Assembly (NCBI RefSeq): GCF_000390185.1
Contig: NZ_AQHR01000091.1
Location: 1 to 64,000, forward strand
Direction: 5' to 3'
Origin: Lunatimonas lonarensis
GTDB taxonomy: Bacteria; Bacteroidota; Bacteroidia; Cytophagales; Cyclobacteriaceae
DNA: 64,000 bases
Position numbers and translations under genes: made by a program. Shown one piece after another: positions 7,594 through 16,014 of the stretch. How positions within the stretch are numbered: position 1 is the first letter of the stretch; the number at the start of each line of letters is the position of its first letter. The notes under the pieces are model-generated. The model had not been told where the DNA came from, searched no databases, and saw only the letters and a list, made by a program, of their open reading frames with translations.

Positions 7594-9360
7594 ATGGGGC
7601 TAGATGTAGATGAGTGGGTATACGGTAGATTGGTTCGTTATTTTAAAAAGAGTAGACTGAAAGCGGCGCATGAAATACAGCATGCGGTATATTTGCATGC
7701 AATCAGGCCAAGGTTGACTTTGTTGGCCCGCGCCATTACCGGAAACGCAATTGATATCTATCCTGCCGAAGCAGAAGGAGGTTATAAACACAACAGTTTC
7801 TTCCTTCCAATTTCCTTTTCCGTATTCCCGAATTGGGAAGAAAATCTATCTTTCTTTTTTTTTAGAACCCTTTACCTATGTGCACAGCAGGATTTGGGAT
7901 ATAATTGGAACAGGGAGGAGGATGATCTCATTCTTTCCCGTCAGATGGCTGAACAGACAGCTCCATCGGTTTTGGAGAAACTGTACGAGGAGTTTGGAAA
8001 CGCTTCCCAAATGCACGAAAAATTAAGGGGTCATTTTAAATCCCAGGCGAAGCGCGGAGAAAAGCCCGATTTTAGTCTGCTTTATGGTAAGTGGATGTAT
8101 GCGGATCCTACCCTTGGCGAAAAGGATAAATTGCAGGATTTTGACGATCGAACCAAAAAAGGTAGGGAAGAGAATCCCACCACTACCTTGACGGCCAAAG
8201 CGGTAGAGGAGGTGAAAAACCTTACCATTGACAAAAAACAGCAGGAAGACTATGTGTTGCTGCACAATTTTGAGAAGGTGGAAACGGCGGAGGAATCCAA
8301 TGGTGTTTGGAGGGACTTTGATGGTAAAGATGATCTGGAGGATCACCAAGATGCGCTGGAGGAGTTGAGTATGAAGTTTACCGTGAGGGTAGATGATCCT
8401 GTCCATTCAGTATATCAGGCGGAGTTTGTAGAAAATACCACCGTTTCAGAAAGTGCGGAGCGGGACGAAAAGGGCTTTCACCTTTGCTACGATGAGTGGG
8501 ATTACAAGAAGAGGCTCTATAAACCCGATTTTTGTAAAGTGTATCCCCAAACACTTCAGAAATCAGACCTCGGATATTATCAGGATACGATTTGTAAAAA
8601 CGCCTCGACGCTAACGGGCCTTCGAAAAATGCTGGCATCAGTCAATAACAGCATGAAGCAACAGCGGAGAATGAATCAGGGAGAGGCCTTTGACCTTGAT
8701 GCACTCACGGATTTGTTTACAGATGTGCATCTGCGAAAGACCCCCTCTGAAAATATCTACCTGTCAAAAAGAAAAAAAGAAAACGACCTTTCCATCTTGT
8801 TGCTTTTGGATATAAGTCTATCGAGCGATGGTTATGCAGCCAATAACCGGGTCATAGATGTTGAAAAAGAAGTTTCTATCCTATTTGGGGAGATTTTGGA
8901 TGAATATGCGATAGATTTTTCCATTGATTCTTTTTATTCTAAGACCCGTAATTACTCGACCTATCTTACCCTAAAGGAGTTTGGTGAGGATTGGAAGCAA
9001 GGTAGGCTACGGATTGGGGCCGCAGAGCCTCAGGGGTATACGCGTATCGGCACTGCTCTGCGACATGCCGGCGCCCGATTGGCTCAGCGGCCTACCAAAG
9101 ATAAGTGGGTGATTTTGATCTCGGATGGCAAGCCCAACGATTACGATCGTTATGAAGGAAAGTATGGCATTCAAGATATCAAGCAGGCACTCCGGGAGCT
9201 AAATGAAAAACAAATACACTCCTATGCCCTTGCCATAGAAGCACAGGCCAGGTACTACCTTCCCCAAATGTTTGGACAAAGCCATTATCAGATTTTGACT
9301 ACACCTGTAGAACTTCTTCGTTCGCTGGTTAAGCTTTTTGAAAAAATGAAGTATGGGTGA
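7594..9360 (+). CDS. norD: NorD-type VWA-domain activator of nitric oxide reductase
   Basis: This 588-residue cytoplasmic protein has a C-terminal von Willebrand factor A domain. The metal-ion-dependent adhesion motif is DISLS at about residue 407, followed by TRIGTALRHAGA and ISDGKPND, which supply the remaining MIDAS residues. The N-terminal half is a helical, charged region typical of NorD. NorD works with the NorQ ATPase as a VWA/MoxR pair to activate NorBC. It starts 152 bases after norQ; that gap shows no gene or clear promoter. Confidence 0.92.
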   Translation: MGLDVDEWVYGRLVRYFKKSRLKAAHEIQHAVYLHAIRPRLTLLARAITGNAIDIYPAEAEGGYKHNSFFLPISFSVFPNWEENLSFFFFRTLYLCAQQDLGYNWNREEDDLILSRQMAEQTAPSVLEKLYEEFGNASQMHEKLRGHFKSQAKRGEKPDFSLLYGKWMYADPTLGEKDKLQDFDDRTKKGREENPTTTLTAKAVEEVKNLTIDKKQQEDYVLLHNFEKVETAEESNGVWRDFDGKDDLEDHQDALEELSMKFTVRVDDPVHSVYQAEFVENTTVSESAERDEKGFHLCYDEWDYKKRLYKPDFCKVYPQTLQKSDLGYYQDTICKNASTLTGLRKMLASVNNSMKQQRRMNQGEAFDLDALTDLFTDVHLRKTPSENIYLSKRKKENDLSILLLLDISLSSDGYAANNRVIDVEKEVSILFGEILDEYAIDFSIDSFYSKTRNYSTYLTLKEFGEDWKQGRLRIGAAEPQGYTRIGTALRHAGARLAQRPTKDKWVILISDGKPNDYDRYEGKYGIQDIKQALRELNEKQIHSYALAIEAQARYYLPQMFGQSHYQILTTPVELLRSLVKLFEKMKYG

Positions 9361-9407
9361 ACCCAACCTTAAGATGTAAAATTTCCCTTTGCTTAAACTC
9401 ATTGATA

Positions 9408-9995
9408 ATGGAAAATAGATCAGCAGAAATCGAGTATAAGAACCTGATAGATCCGCCAGGTGGGCTTTTGCTGTGGATGATAATCCTCTTGGAGTTGACC
9501 ACATTTGGCCTTGGTATAGGTGGCCTGGTGTATTATGGGGCTCTGGAGCCTGAGTTATTTAGCGAATCTAGAAAGTTGCTCAATACCCCTTTGGCGACGG
9601 CGAATACGATCGTACTACTTGTCAGCGGCTATTTTATGGCTCAGGCGGTCTACCATTTCAAAAACCAAGCCTTTTTGCCGGCAGGCCGGTCATTGAACTG
9701 GACTGTATTGGGAGGGTTGGTGTTCACAATGCTCAAGAACTATGAATATGTTGTGAAACTGAAAAGTGGGTTTGAGATAGGAGATAATATGTTCTTCACC
9801 TTTTACTGGCTGCTGACGGGTTTTCATTTGGTTCACATACTTGTTGGGGTGGTCATTTTGCTGGTTTTGGGTAGAGTTATTCGCGTGAATCCATCCGGTG
9901 TAAATGTTTCTGATTTAGAAGCGGGGGCGGCCTTCTGGCACATGTGTGACCTAATATGGCTCCTTATTTTTCCTGTACTTTACTTGATTTTCTAA
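9408..9995 (+). CDS. norE: NorE-like cytochrome oxidase subunit III-family protein
   Basis: This protein of about 195 residues has five predicted transmembrane helices and resembles heme-copper oxidase subunit III. GFHLVHILVGVV and FWHMCDLIWLLIFPVLYL are typical motifs. In nor operons this subunit is called NorE; it is not catalytic and aids full NO reductase activity. ATG 9408 (MENRSAEIEYKNL) is chosen over an upstream codon overlapping norD because the homologous region begins there. It is followed after four bases by norF. Confidence 0.85.
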   Translation: MENRSAEIEYKNLIDPPGGLLLWMIILLELTTFGLGIGGLVYYGALEPELFSESRKLLNTPLATANTIVLLVSGYFMAQAVYHFKNQAFLPAGRSLNWTVLGGLVFTMLKNYEYVVKLKSGFEIGDNMFFTFYWLLTGFHLVHILVGVVILLVLGRVIRVNPSGVNVSDLEAGAAFWHMCDLIWLLIFPVLYLIF

Positions 9996-9999
9996 AGGA

Positions 10000-10251
10000 A
10001 TGATTCAGTTAAATTTGAGAATACTCGTGTTTTTGGTCATCCTTACCGTTGCAGGCGTGTTGGTTAATGGCTTTTTGCTCGGACGGCCCTGGTCAACCGT
10101 ATTGATTATGTGTGTGGCCTTTGCCAAGTATTTGCTGGTAGCGTTTTATTTTATGGAATTGCGAAAAGCCCATAATTCCTGGAAGTTTGTAACTGTCGTT
10201 TTGGGGGGATTGATCGTGCTAGTGGTAATCCTGGTCGTTGCTGGAGGATAA
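10000..10251 (+). CDS. norF: NorF-like small membrane protein (oxidase subunit IV family)
   Basis: This 83-residue protein has three hydrophobic helices and resembles the prokaryotic cytochrome oxidase subunit IV family. The AFAKYLLVAFYFMELRKAHNSWK stretch contains the characteristic YFMELR motif. It ends the nor unit directly behind norE. NorF proteins are small accessory membrane subunits without known cofactors. The gene name rests on position plus family resemblance. Confidence 0.8.
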   Translation: MIQLNLRILVFLVILTVAGVLVNGFLLGRPWSTVLIMCVAFAKYLLVAFYFMELRKAHNSWKFVTVVLGGLIVLVVILVVAGG

Positions 10252-10408
10252 AAAGTGAGCAAGAAAGCTTGGAAGAAATAATCGATCGCCTTTCCTTGGC
10301 ATAAAAAGGGCCTCAACATTGCCACGCCAAAAAACTCGGTGGCGATATTTGGGTAGTTTATTCCAGCCGTTTGCGTCAGTCAAATGATCGGTGCCCATTT
10401 TTCGTCGA

Positions 10409-10440
10409 TTGATATGTCTTTGCTACATGCCATATATTCG
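10409..10440 (+). promoter_or_regulatory. Candidate Bacteroidota promoter before the 10486 gene
   Basis: A TTG at 10409-10411 and TATATTCG at 10433-10440 match the Bacteroidota -33 TTG and -7 TAnnTTTG elements (one mismatch in the latter) with 21 bases between. The predicted start would give a leader of about 40 bases before the ATG at 10486. The match is by eye only. Confidence 0.3.
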
Positions 10441-10485
10441 AATCACCTGAACGTATTTCTAAATGAAATTTCAGATATTAGGCCG

Positions 10486-11169
10486 ATGAATCTACTGACC
10501 AAAGTTAATCTCCGTGCTATCCTCCTTGCCTTCGCTTTGATGGGTTGTGGTTGGCTGTCCTACCCTGCATTTGCACAGGAGGGGCCTCCTAAGCCTCCTA
10601 CTCCCGTGGAATGGATGTTTGGCCATGAGCGGGCGTTTTTTCAGATGGTGGTGAATAAAAAGTTTACCCCTGACAGTCGGTTCGGCTTGCTAAGTGTTTC
10701 CACGTTTTCGGCAAAGTACACGAATGAAGCGATGGATTTGGATATGGTGGCACCTGTTCTGCTGAATTATAGCCTCAAAAAAGGTTTTGCATTGGTAGGA
10801 GGGAGTACGGTAAACAATGAAGTGGGCTTTTCTCCTGTGGCGGGTGCACAGCATACTTTTGCAAACAAGGACTGGCTGGCGGTGTCCATTCTGACCTTTT
10901 TTCTGAACAATTCCCAAAATGCAGAGCTATTTGGAATATACGAATACAAGCCTGCACTAAGCCCCAGCACCGAGCTGTACACCCGACTACAGTTTATGTA
11001 TGTGCATGGCCTAGCCGATGGTAGCCATGCGCGAAGCTTTTTACAGCTGCGGGCGGGATTGAAGCGACAAGCGTTTTCCTTTGGACTAGGGGCCAACCTG
11101 GATCGGTATGGCCCATCAATGCATTTTAAGCCAAACTATGGGCTATTTGTAGGGTGGCTCTTTCTATGA
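10486..11169 (+). CDS. Exported probable outer-membrane beta-barrel protein, function unknown
   Basis: The product has about 227 residues with a signal peptide ending near PAFAQ. The mature part alternates polar and hydrophobic residues in short strands (for example FALVGGSTVN, SFGLGAN, GLFVGWLFL) and ends in a hydrophobic strand, as expected for a small outer-membrane barrel. No family was recognised. ATG 10486 is preferred because it places a normal signal peptide at the N-terminus and follows a candidate promoter; an in-frame start at 10384 would add 34 unlikely residues. It follows the nor unit, but a functional link is not evident. Confidence 0.7.
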   Translation: MNLLTKVNLRAILLAFALMGCGWLSYPAFAQEGPPKPPTPVEWMFGHERAFFQMVVNKKFTPDSRFGLLSVSTFSAKYTNEAMDLDMVAPVLLNYSLKKGFALVGGSTVNNEVGFSPVAGAQHTFANKDWLAVSILTFFLNNSQNAELFGIYEYKPALSPSTELYTRLQFMYVHGLADGSHARSFLQLRAGLKRQAFSFGLGANLDRYGPSMHFKPNYGLFVGWLFL

Positions 11170-11332
11170 ATGGCCGCGCGGTGCTGTTCGGAGGTTGAAA
11201 AGCGAAAAACAGCCCGCAGGTACGATAATCGGATGCGGCTACATGCGGTCGATGGCGTCGTCTACGAACAGGCACTAAGAGAACCGTATTATCTAGCTTT
11301 AACATCTAGCTGTTCGGATAGGGCATAAAACT

Positions 11333-11366
11333 AAAAACCCGACCTGAGTTTACAGGCCGGGGTTTG
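11333..11366 (-). terminator. Rho-independent terminator of dps
   Basis: A hairpin with CCCG-CCTG arms (11338-11346) pairing with CAGG-CGGG (11353-11361) has an A run at 11333-11337, which becomes a T run on the minus strand. It lies 20 bases beyond the dps stop. A shorter T run on the plus side could also help stop transcripts from the 10486 gene. Confidence 0.7.
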
Positions 11367-11385
11367 GTCATGACGCGACAGCATA

Positions 11386-11874
11386 TTATTTTAGAAAGGA
11401 GGTCAGCATCCAATGATGCATCTCTAGACTTTTGATGAAGGAAATCAACATATCCTCCGTAGCTGTATCACCCAATTCGCTAACTTTTTCTGCGCATTCG
11501 TTCATATTGTCCACCAGCACTTGAAAATCCCTCAGTACCTCTTCGACCATTTCCCGGGATTTCAGGTTGGTGCCAACTTCCTTGATGTCCGAGTGCTCCA
11601 GATAGTCGGTCATCAGGCTATAAGGCTTCATGCCAAAAACCCTGATACGCTCTGCAATGAGGTCAATATTGGCAAAGGCCTCGTTGTACAGTTCTTCAAA
11701 CTTTGTGTGTAGTTCAAAGAAATCACCGCCGGTTACGTTCCAGTGAAAATTCCGTAGCTTTTGATAATGCACATGGTAGTTTGCCAATAGTTTGTTCAGG
11801 GAAGCTACTATTTTTTCGGATTCATCTTTGTTATAGCCCAGTTTTTTAAACACTCTTTTTTCTGATACACTCAT
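11386..11874 (-). CDS. dps: Dps-family DNA-protecting ferritin
   Basis: This 162-residue four-helix ferritin-like protein binds DNA and oxidises and stores iron as a dodecamer during stress. The ferroxidase signature begins with HYQKLRNFHWNVTG (residues about 36-50), followed by FFELHTKFEELYNEAFANIDLIAERI, which supplies the conserved His, Asp and Glu ligands. The N-terminal helix is short and lysine-rich (KKLGYNKDESEK). A 14-base palindrome lies about 70-83 bases upstream of the start and a terminator follows the gene, so it is probably monocistronic. Confidence 0.95.
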   Translation of the reverse strand: MSVSEKRVFKKLGYNKDESEKIVASLNKLLANYHVHYQKLRNFHWNVTGGDFFELHTKFEELYNEAFANIDLIAERIRVFGMKPYSLMTDYLEHSDIKEVGTNLKSREMVEEVLRDFQVLVDNMNECAEKVSELGDTATEDMLISFIKSLEMHHWMLTSFLK

Positions 11875-11943
11875 ATCGATAACAATTTATGGTTGAAAAT
11901 GAAAAACCACACCGAACCGGTCATTTGCCTTATTTACGGTGTT

Positions 11944-11957
11944 ACTTCATATGAAGT
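11944..11957 (-). promoter_or_regulatory. Perfect palindrome upstream of dps, candidate operator
   Basis: ACTTCATATGAAGT is a perfect 14-base palindrome lying 70-83 bases upstream of the dps start. Dps genes are commonly controlled by peroxide or iron regulators. The sequence does not match a Fur or PerR box I recognise, so the binding protein is unknown. Confidence 0.4.
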
Positions 11958-12003
11958 TATAACAGATAAACGGCATGAATAGTGCCAAAAAAGTAACGTT
12001 CCT

Positions 12004-13026
12004 TTAGCGGTACAGCAGTTGATTTAGACTGACACGAAGGATTTGGCCCATGTTACGACATTGGTAGAATTGTGGGTTTTTATAATGTCTGGCCAATTCC
12101 CGTTTCAGCGATTCTATGTTCTCCTTGGTAGACACGGTATCTGCTTCCATGCTGCGTAGAATGTCCTCGATCTCCTTTGGCGAGGATTTCAGCCGGGTTG
12201 CGATCAGGGCCCGTTCTTCCCGTTGGTATTGCGCCATAGACTCGGGCGTTATATGGGCGATCCCCAATTGGATCAGTTTGTTGTTTTGTTTGAAATATTG
12301 GGGCAGGTAAATTGATTTTTTCCCCTCATACGATTGCTGGTCAAAGTCGATGGCCCTAATACGGTAATGTATTTCCTCAAAATCGGGTGTAATATCAACA
12401 ACAAAGTTGGAGGAATGCATATCGCCGAGCAAACGTACAAAGCAGCGCTCGTTAAACTTCACAAACTCCTTGGAAAGCCGAATGGGATTCAACAGGTCGT
12501 CAGGCATGTACTGCTTCATAAACTGTTCACCCGGGATACCGGCGATATGCTCCTCGATCAAAGAATCCTTGTACACCAAGTAGCTGATACGATTTGGAGA
12601 CAGCAGATGCTCCAATTCCAAGCCATATACGCGGGAGGCGTCCGCATGCTTGATATAGAAATAGTCAAAATTATCGTTGATACGGTTTACGATCCGCACC
12701 CGGAATGGCTGCGTATTGCCATAGACGCACAAGTCGATGCGGTCTACATAGAGGTGCTGCATGACGGTCATATCGCCGTCGGCCTTCAGGAGGGCATAGA
12801 TTTTTTTTACTTTATAGTGAATCTCGTTGCGGTCTGATTCGTCGTAAAACACTGTCTCCCAAAGGGTGTCGTTTCCCCGTGAATCATACAAGGCAATGGA
12901 TCCACTGTACCTCAGAAGGTCTTTATAGTGAATGGGTATATCCACTTCCCTACCATAGTTGATCAGGTAGCTCCTTAGGCCCTTGCTGATGGGATAGACG
13001 ATTTTTTTCTTACTAATGACAGCCAT
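12004..13026 (-). CDS. Uncharacterised protein with kinase/aminoglycoside-phosphotransferase-like signature
   Basis: This 340-residue cytoplasmic protein has no name I recognise. The middle shows the spaced signature of a protein-kinase-like fold: a possible ATP lysine Lys126 (YFYIK), helix-C-type acids Glu137/Glu139, a hinge LIEEHIAGIPG (156-166), a catalytic loop GDMHSSN (201-207, compare HGDLHxxN) and a metal-binding IDFD (226-229). The first 100 residues and the basic C-terminal helix are not assigned. It is last in a tight four-gene minus-strand operon, 12 bases after the DUF3817 gene. Small-molecule phosphotransfer is possible, but a pseudokinase cannot be excluded. Confidence 0.75.
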   Translation of the reverse strand: MAVISKKKIVYPISKGLRSYLINYGREVDIPIHYKDLLRYSGSIALYDSRGNDTLWETVFYDESDRNEIHYKVKKIYALLKADGDMTVMQHLYVDRIDLCVYGNTQPFRVRIVNRINDNFDYFYIKHADASRVYGLELEHLLSPNRISYLVYKDSLIEEHIAGIPGEQFMKQYMPDDLLNPIRLSKEFVKFNERCFVRLLGDMHSSNFVVDITPDFEEIHYRIRAIDFDQQSYEGKKSIYLPQYFKQNNKLIQLGIAHITPESMAQYQREERALIATRLKSSPKEIEDILRSMEADTVSTKENIESLKRELARHYKNPQFYQCRNMGQILRVSLNQLLYR

Positions 13027-13038
13027 GGCTGTAAGCGG

Positions 13039-13362
13039 TTAGTGGGAGGAAGCGATCAGGTGTTCCTGTTTTTTCAGTTTTCTGTCAAACAAAAAGGGAC
13101 CAAAAGGTAAAATCGCCGCAATGAGACCCATCACAGCCGTTCGAAAGGTCCATCGCAGCTTTCGGCTGGTTGGGAAAAGAACCAGCATGTATACCATAAA
13201 CAGCACGCCATGGATCCATCCCACGTAGGTGACCATTAGGGGTAGTTCGAAGATGTACTTCAGCGGCATGGCGACAAAAACCAGTACCAGCATGGAAATG
13301 CCTTCTGTTATGCTCACCATCCGAAATTGGGACAACACTTTTAACTTTTCTTCTCTAGTCAT
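13039..13362 (-). CDS. DUF3817 membrane protein
   Basis: This 107-residue protein has three predicted transmembrane helices. FRMVSITEGISMLVLVF, PLMVTYVGWIHGVLFMVYM and the closing LIAAILPFGPFLFDRKL are typical of the DUF3817 (integral membrane, YdzA-like) family. Function is unknown. It starts two bases after the stop of the preceding gene, so translation is probably coupled. Confidence 0.85.
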   Translation of the reverse strand: MTREEKLKVLSQFRMVSITEGISMLVLVFVAMPLKYIFELPLMVTYVGWIHGVLFMVYMLVLFPTSRKLRWTFRTAVMGLIAAILPFGPFLFDRKLKKQEHLIASSH

Positions 13363-13364
13363 GG

Positions 13365-13940
13365 TTATTTTTTGATATTAAACAAGGTCTGCATACTTTT
13401 CCAAAGCTTCCGCTTTAGGTCGGTGCTTTCGTTCAGTTCTTCAAGGGAATCCGCAAACAGAAGCTCGGATTCCCCGTCAGACACGAGTTCATAGGGGATC
13501 TTTCTTAAACGTTGAATCGGGTTGTCGATTTTCCCGAACACAATGATTTTTTCGGGATTTAGGGATGGAATGCCGGATTCACCGGTAACTTTTAACGCGT
13601 TTTCAGACGTAAGGGCGATATCCGGCAGCTTACAGTCTACGGCACTTAGTATTTTGAGCAGGAATTCCTTGAGCTCTACCGGAAGGTTTGTACCCGAATA
13701 GACTACCAAAATCTTTTTAGTGAATTGTCCTTCGTAGGGTAATTGGTAAGCTTCCTCTTCGTATTCTTCTACGGGCTCGTTGACAGAACCGGAACTGCTG
13801 AGAGGTAGGGATATTTGCTTTTTAAGCCGATCTGAAAAAAGCAGTTTTTCCTGGTCCGCGCCGATCACATACACTTCCTCTTTCAAAAAGAGCGCTAGTT
13901 CCTGTAGTGTGAATTTTTCTTGGATATCTTGTTTTCCCAT
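13365..13940 (-). CDS. Conserved hypothetical protein, possible HolD (Pol III psi)-like fold
   Basis: The product of 191 residues has an N-terminal helical part (about 1-45), an acidic linker (VEEYEEEAY) and a C-terminal alpha/beta domain. The domain begins KILVVYSGTNLPVELKEFLL and ends with ADSLEELNESTDLKRKLWKSM. A strand of the form hhVV followed by a helix, plus a terminal LW-x2-M-x-LF helix, recalls the psi subunit of DNA polymerase III; this is a weak visual resemblance only. ATG 13940 is chosen because it begins just after the thioesterase stop; ATG 13997 would overlap that gene. Operon position gives no clear clue. Confidence 0.7.
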   Translation of the reverse strand: MGKQDIQEKFTLQELALFLKEEVYVIGADQEKLLFSDRLKKQISLPLSSSGSVNEPVEEYEEEAYQLPYEGQFTKKILVVYSGTNLPVELKEFLLKILSAVDCKLPDIALTSENALKVTGESGIPSLNPEKIIVFGKIDNPIQRLRKIPYELVSDGESELLFADSLEELNESTDLKRKLWKSMQTLFNIKK

Positions 13941-13944
13941 AGGG

Positions 13945-14478
13945 TTAGCCGTTTTCGCTTTTTTCCAGATCAAACAACGATTTAAGCTCGGTCGCATCTT
14001 GGGGATCCATCCGTTTGGCCAATACCAGGCGCAGCTGTCGTCTTCTTAGCGCACCCTGATAGCGTTCCTCCTCTTCTTTTCCGACAGGTGTTACCTCTGG
14101 CACTTTCACCGGTCGGCCGGATTTGTCCACGGCCACAAAGGTGAAGAAAGCCCGGTGGGTAAGAAGCTTACTGTTGGCTGGTATGTCTTCGGCGTACACT
14201 TCCAGAAATATCTCCATAGAAGTTGTGAACGCTCGTGTAATTTGTGCATTCAAGGTAACAACGTTGCCCAACGCGATCGGGTTTTTAAAGGAAATGTTGT
14301 CTACAGAAGCCGTTACGACGATGTTGTTGCAATGTCGCTGTGCACAGATGGCCGCTACGATATCCATCCAATGCATCAGTTTTCCACCCATCAGATTGTT
14401 CAGGGTATTGGTGTCGTTGGGCAATACCATTTCAGTCATGGTAGCCTGTGATTCCCTCACGTATTTTTTTTCTGTCAT
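13945..14478 (-). CDS. Acyl-CoA thioesterase, hotdog fold (YciA/ACOT type)
   Basis: This 177-residue hotdog-domain enzyme hydrolyses acyl-CoA to free acid and CoA. TLNNLMGGKLMHWMDIVAAICAQRH (about 25-50) contains the family active-site segment with the G-G-x2-M-x-WMD pattern, and SVDNISFKNPIALGNVV is the second conserved block. The basic C-terminal tail (RRRQLRLVLAKRM) is usual in acyl-CoA hydrolases of this type. It opens a close-packed operon with the psi-like, DUF3817 and kinase-like genes. Confidence 0.9.
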   Translation of the reverse strand: MTEKKYVRESQATMTEMVLPNDTNTLNNLMGGKLMHWMDIVAAICAQRHCNNIVVTASVDNISFKNPIALGNVVTLNAQITRAFTTSMEIFLEVYAEDIPANSKLLTHRAFFTFVAVDKSGRPVKVPEVTPVGKEEEERYQGALRRRQLRLVLAKRMDPQDATELKSLFDLEKSENG

Positions 14479-14627
14479 GGTTGTTTCATTGGTCTTTGGC
14501 GATCAGAAGCCTTTCTGGTTTGATGCACAGATCTTGCTACGCTGTTTCTATTGGCCCAAATGAAGATGGTATACGTATTGCACATGGATTGTTTTGGTTC
14601 TTCGAATGCAAGCCGCTCGATTTCAGA

Positions 14628-15290
14628 CTAGGGTACTCTCCATCCCTCGTCTCCCAATAATGGAACAAAGGAAAAACCATCAAAAGATTCCTGCAGGATG
14701 TTTTTTTCTGTTTGTTTTGTCAACCGCATCATTTGCTGATTTTGCCGATTGCCTACCGGGATCACCAATACACCGCCTATGCTGAGCTGATGAAGCAGCG
14801 ACTTGGGGACCACGGGTGCGCCGGCAGTGACGATGATTTTGTCGTACGGCGCGTGTTCAGGCACCCCTAGGCTGCCATCTCCATGAAGGTGCTTGATCCG
14901 GATGCTGATTTTGGGAAGGAAGGTTTTGGTCTGCTCATACAGCTTGGCGTTGTATTCGATGGAATAGACCTTTGCGCCCATAAGGTACAGGATACCTGCC
15001 TGATAACCGGAACCGGTGCCGATTTCCAATACCTTGTCGCCAGGTTGGATACTCAACAAGGAAGTTTGAAAAGCTACCGTGTAGGGCTGGGAGATGGTCT
15101 GTCCCTCGCCTATGGGAAACGCTTTGTCCTCATAGGCGTGGCTCACAAGCGCACTGTCAAAGAAGAAATGCCGAGGAAGGGTGTTCATTGCCGTTAGGAC
15201 CCTTTCATCCGTAATGCCTTTTTTCCTAAGTGTGTCTATTAATACCCTGCGCTTTCCCTTATGAATGTATGAGTCTTCCAGTTTCAACAT
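14628..15290 (-). CDS. pcm: Protein-L-isoaspartate O-methyltransferase
   Basis: This 220-residue SAM-dependent enzyme methylates isoaspartyl residues in aged proteins, starting their repair. The SAM-binding motif I is LEIGTGSGYQAG (about 88-99), preceded by the family-typical GEGQTISQPYTVA, and followed by YDKIIVTAGAP. The start is ATG 15290. It stands 149 bases upstream of the thioesterase operon and diverges from ribE. Confidence 0.95.
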   Translation of the reverse strand: MLKLEDSYIHKGKRRVLIDTLRKKGITDERVLTAMNTLPRHFFFDSALVSHAYEDKAFPIGEGQTISQPYTVAFQTSLLSIQPGDKVLEIGTGSGYQAGILYLMGAKVYSIEYNAKLYEQTKTFLPKISIRIKHLHGDGSLGVPEHAPYDKIIVTAGAPVVPKSLLHQLSIGGVLVIPVGNRQNQQMMRLTKQTEKNILQESFDGFSFVPLLGDEGWRVP

Positions 15291-15412
15291 AAATGCGAAA
15301 AAGATCCAAACAGATAAACCTTCTATTTTACTAAGTTAAGGTTAATTTTAGGTTTCGGACGAATTAAATTTACAAAACTAAACCAAGAGAGCCCCAATTG
15401 ACTTATACAAAC

Positions 15413-16006
15413 ATGTTTACAGGAATTATAGAAACCATGGCCGAAATCAGGCAGCTGACTAGGGAAGGCTCCAATGTGCATATCGACTTGGCCAGTCCTA
15501 TTCAAACAGAATTGAAGATCGATCAGTCTGTCAGCCATAACGGAGTGTGCCTTACCGTGGTGGACGTAAAGGTGGATTTTTATCGGGTCACCGCAGTGCA
15601 GGAGACACTCCAAAAGACAAATCTGGCAGATTGGAAAATAGGGGAAAAGGTCAACATAGAACGTTGTATGCCGGCAAATGGACGATTTGACGGACACATT
15701 GTACAGGGCCACGTAGACCAAGTTGGTACGGTGGTGCGAATCATGGAAAAGGACGGTAGCTGGGAGTTTGATTTTTCCTACGACCCTTCCGTTGGTAATG
15801 TCACCGTGGAGAAAGGGTCTATCTGTGTCAATGGCACTAGCCTTACCTGCTTCAACTCAAGAAAAGGTGGTTTTACCGTTGCGATCATTCCCTATACATT
15901 TGAGAATACCATCTTCCATCAACTGGTAGAGGGTGACCGGGTAAATCTGGAGTTTGATGTGGTTGGAAAATACATACAACGCATCCTAAGGGGATACGAT
16001 TCCTAG
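15413..16006 (+). CDS. ribE: Riboflavin synthase subunit alpha
   Basis: This 197-residue enzyme makes riboflavin from two molecules of 6,7-dimethyl-8-ribityllumazine. It has two tandem lumazine-binding domains. The first begins with the canonical MFTGIIE and includes SVSHNGVCLTV; the second includes DGHIVQGHVDQVG and SICVNGTSLTCF. ATG 15413 fits the universal N-terminus; an in-frame codon at 15398 would add five residues. No FMN riboswitch was recognised upstream. It ends eight bases before the convergent PAP2 gene. Confidence 0.96.
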   Translation: MFTGIIETMAEIRQLTREGSNVHIDLASPIQTELKIDQSVSHNGVCLTVVDVKVDFYRVTAVQETLQKTNLADWKIGEKVNIERCMPANGRFDGHIVQGHVDQVGTVVRIMEKDGSWEFDFSYDPSVGNVTVEKGSICVNGTSLTCFNSRKGGFTVAIIPYTFENTIFHQLVEGDRVNLEFDVVGKYIQRILRGYDS

Positions 16007-16014
16007 GCTTTCCC

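Noticed and set aside
15291-15412. FMN riboswitch before ribE
   Set aside because: The 122-base gap lacks the conserved FMN-aptamer elements.
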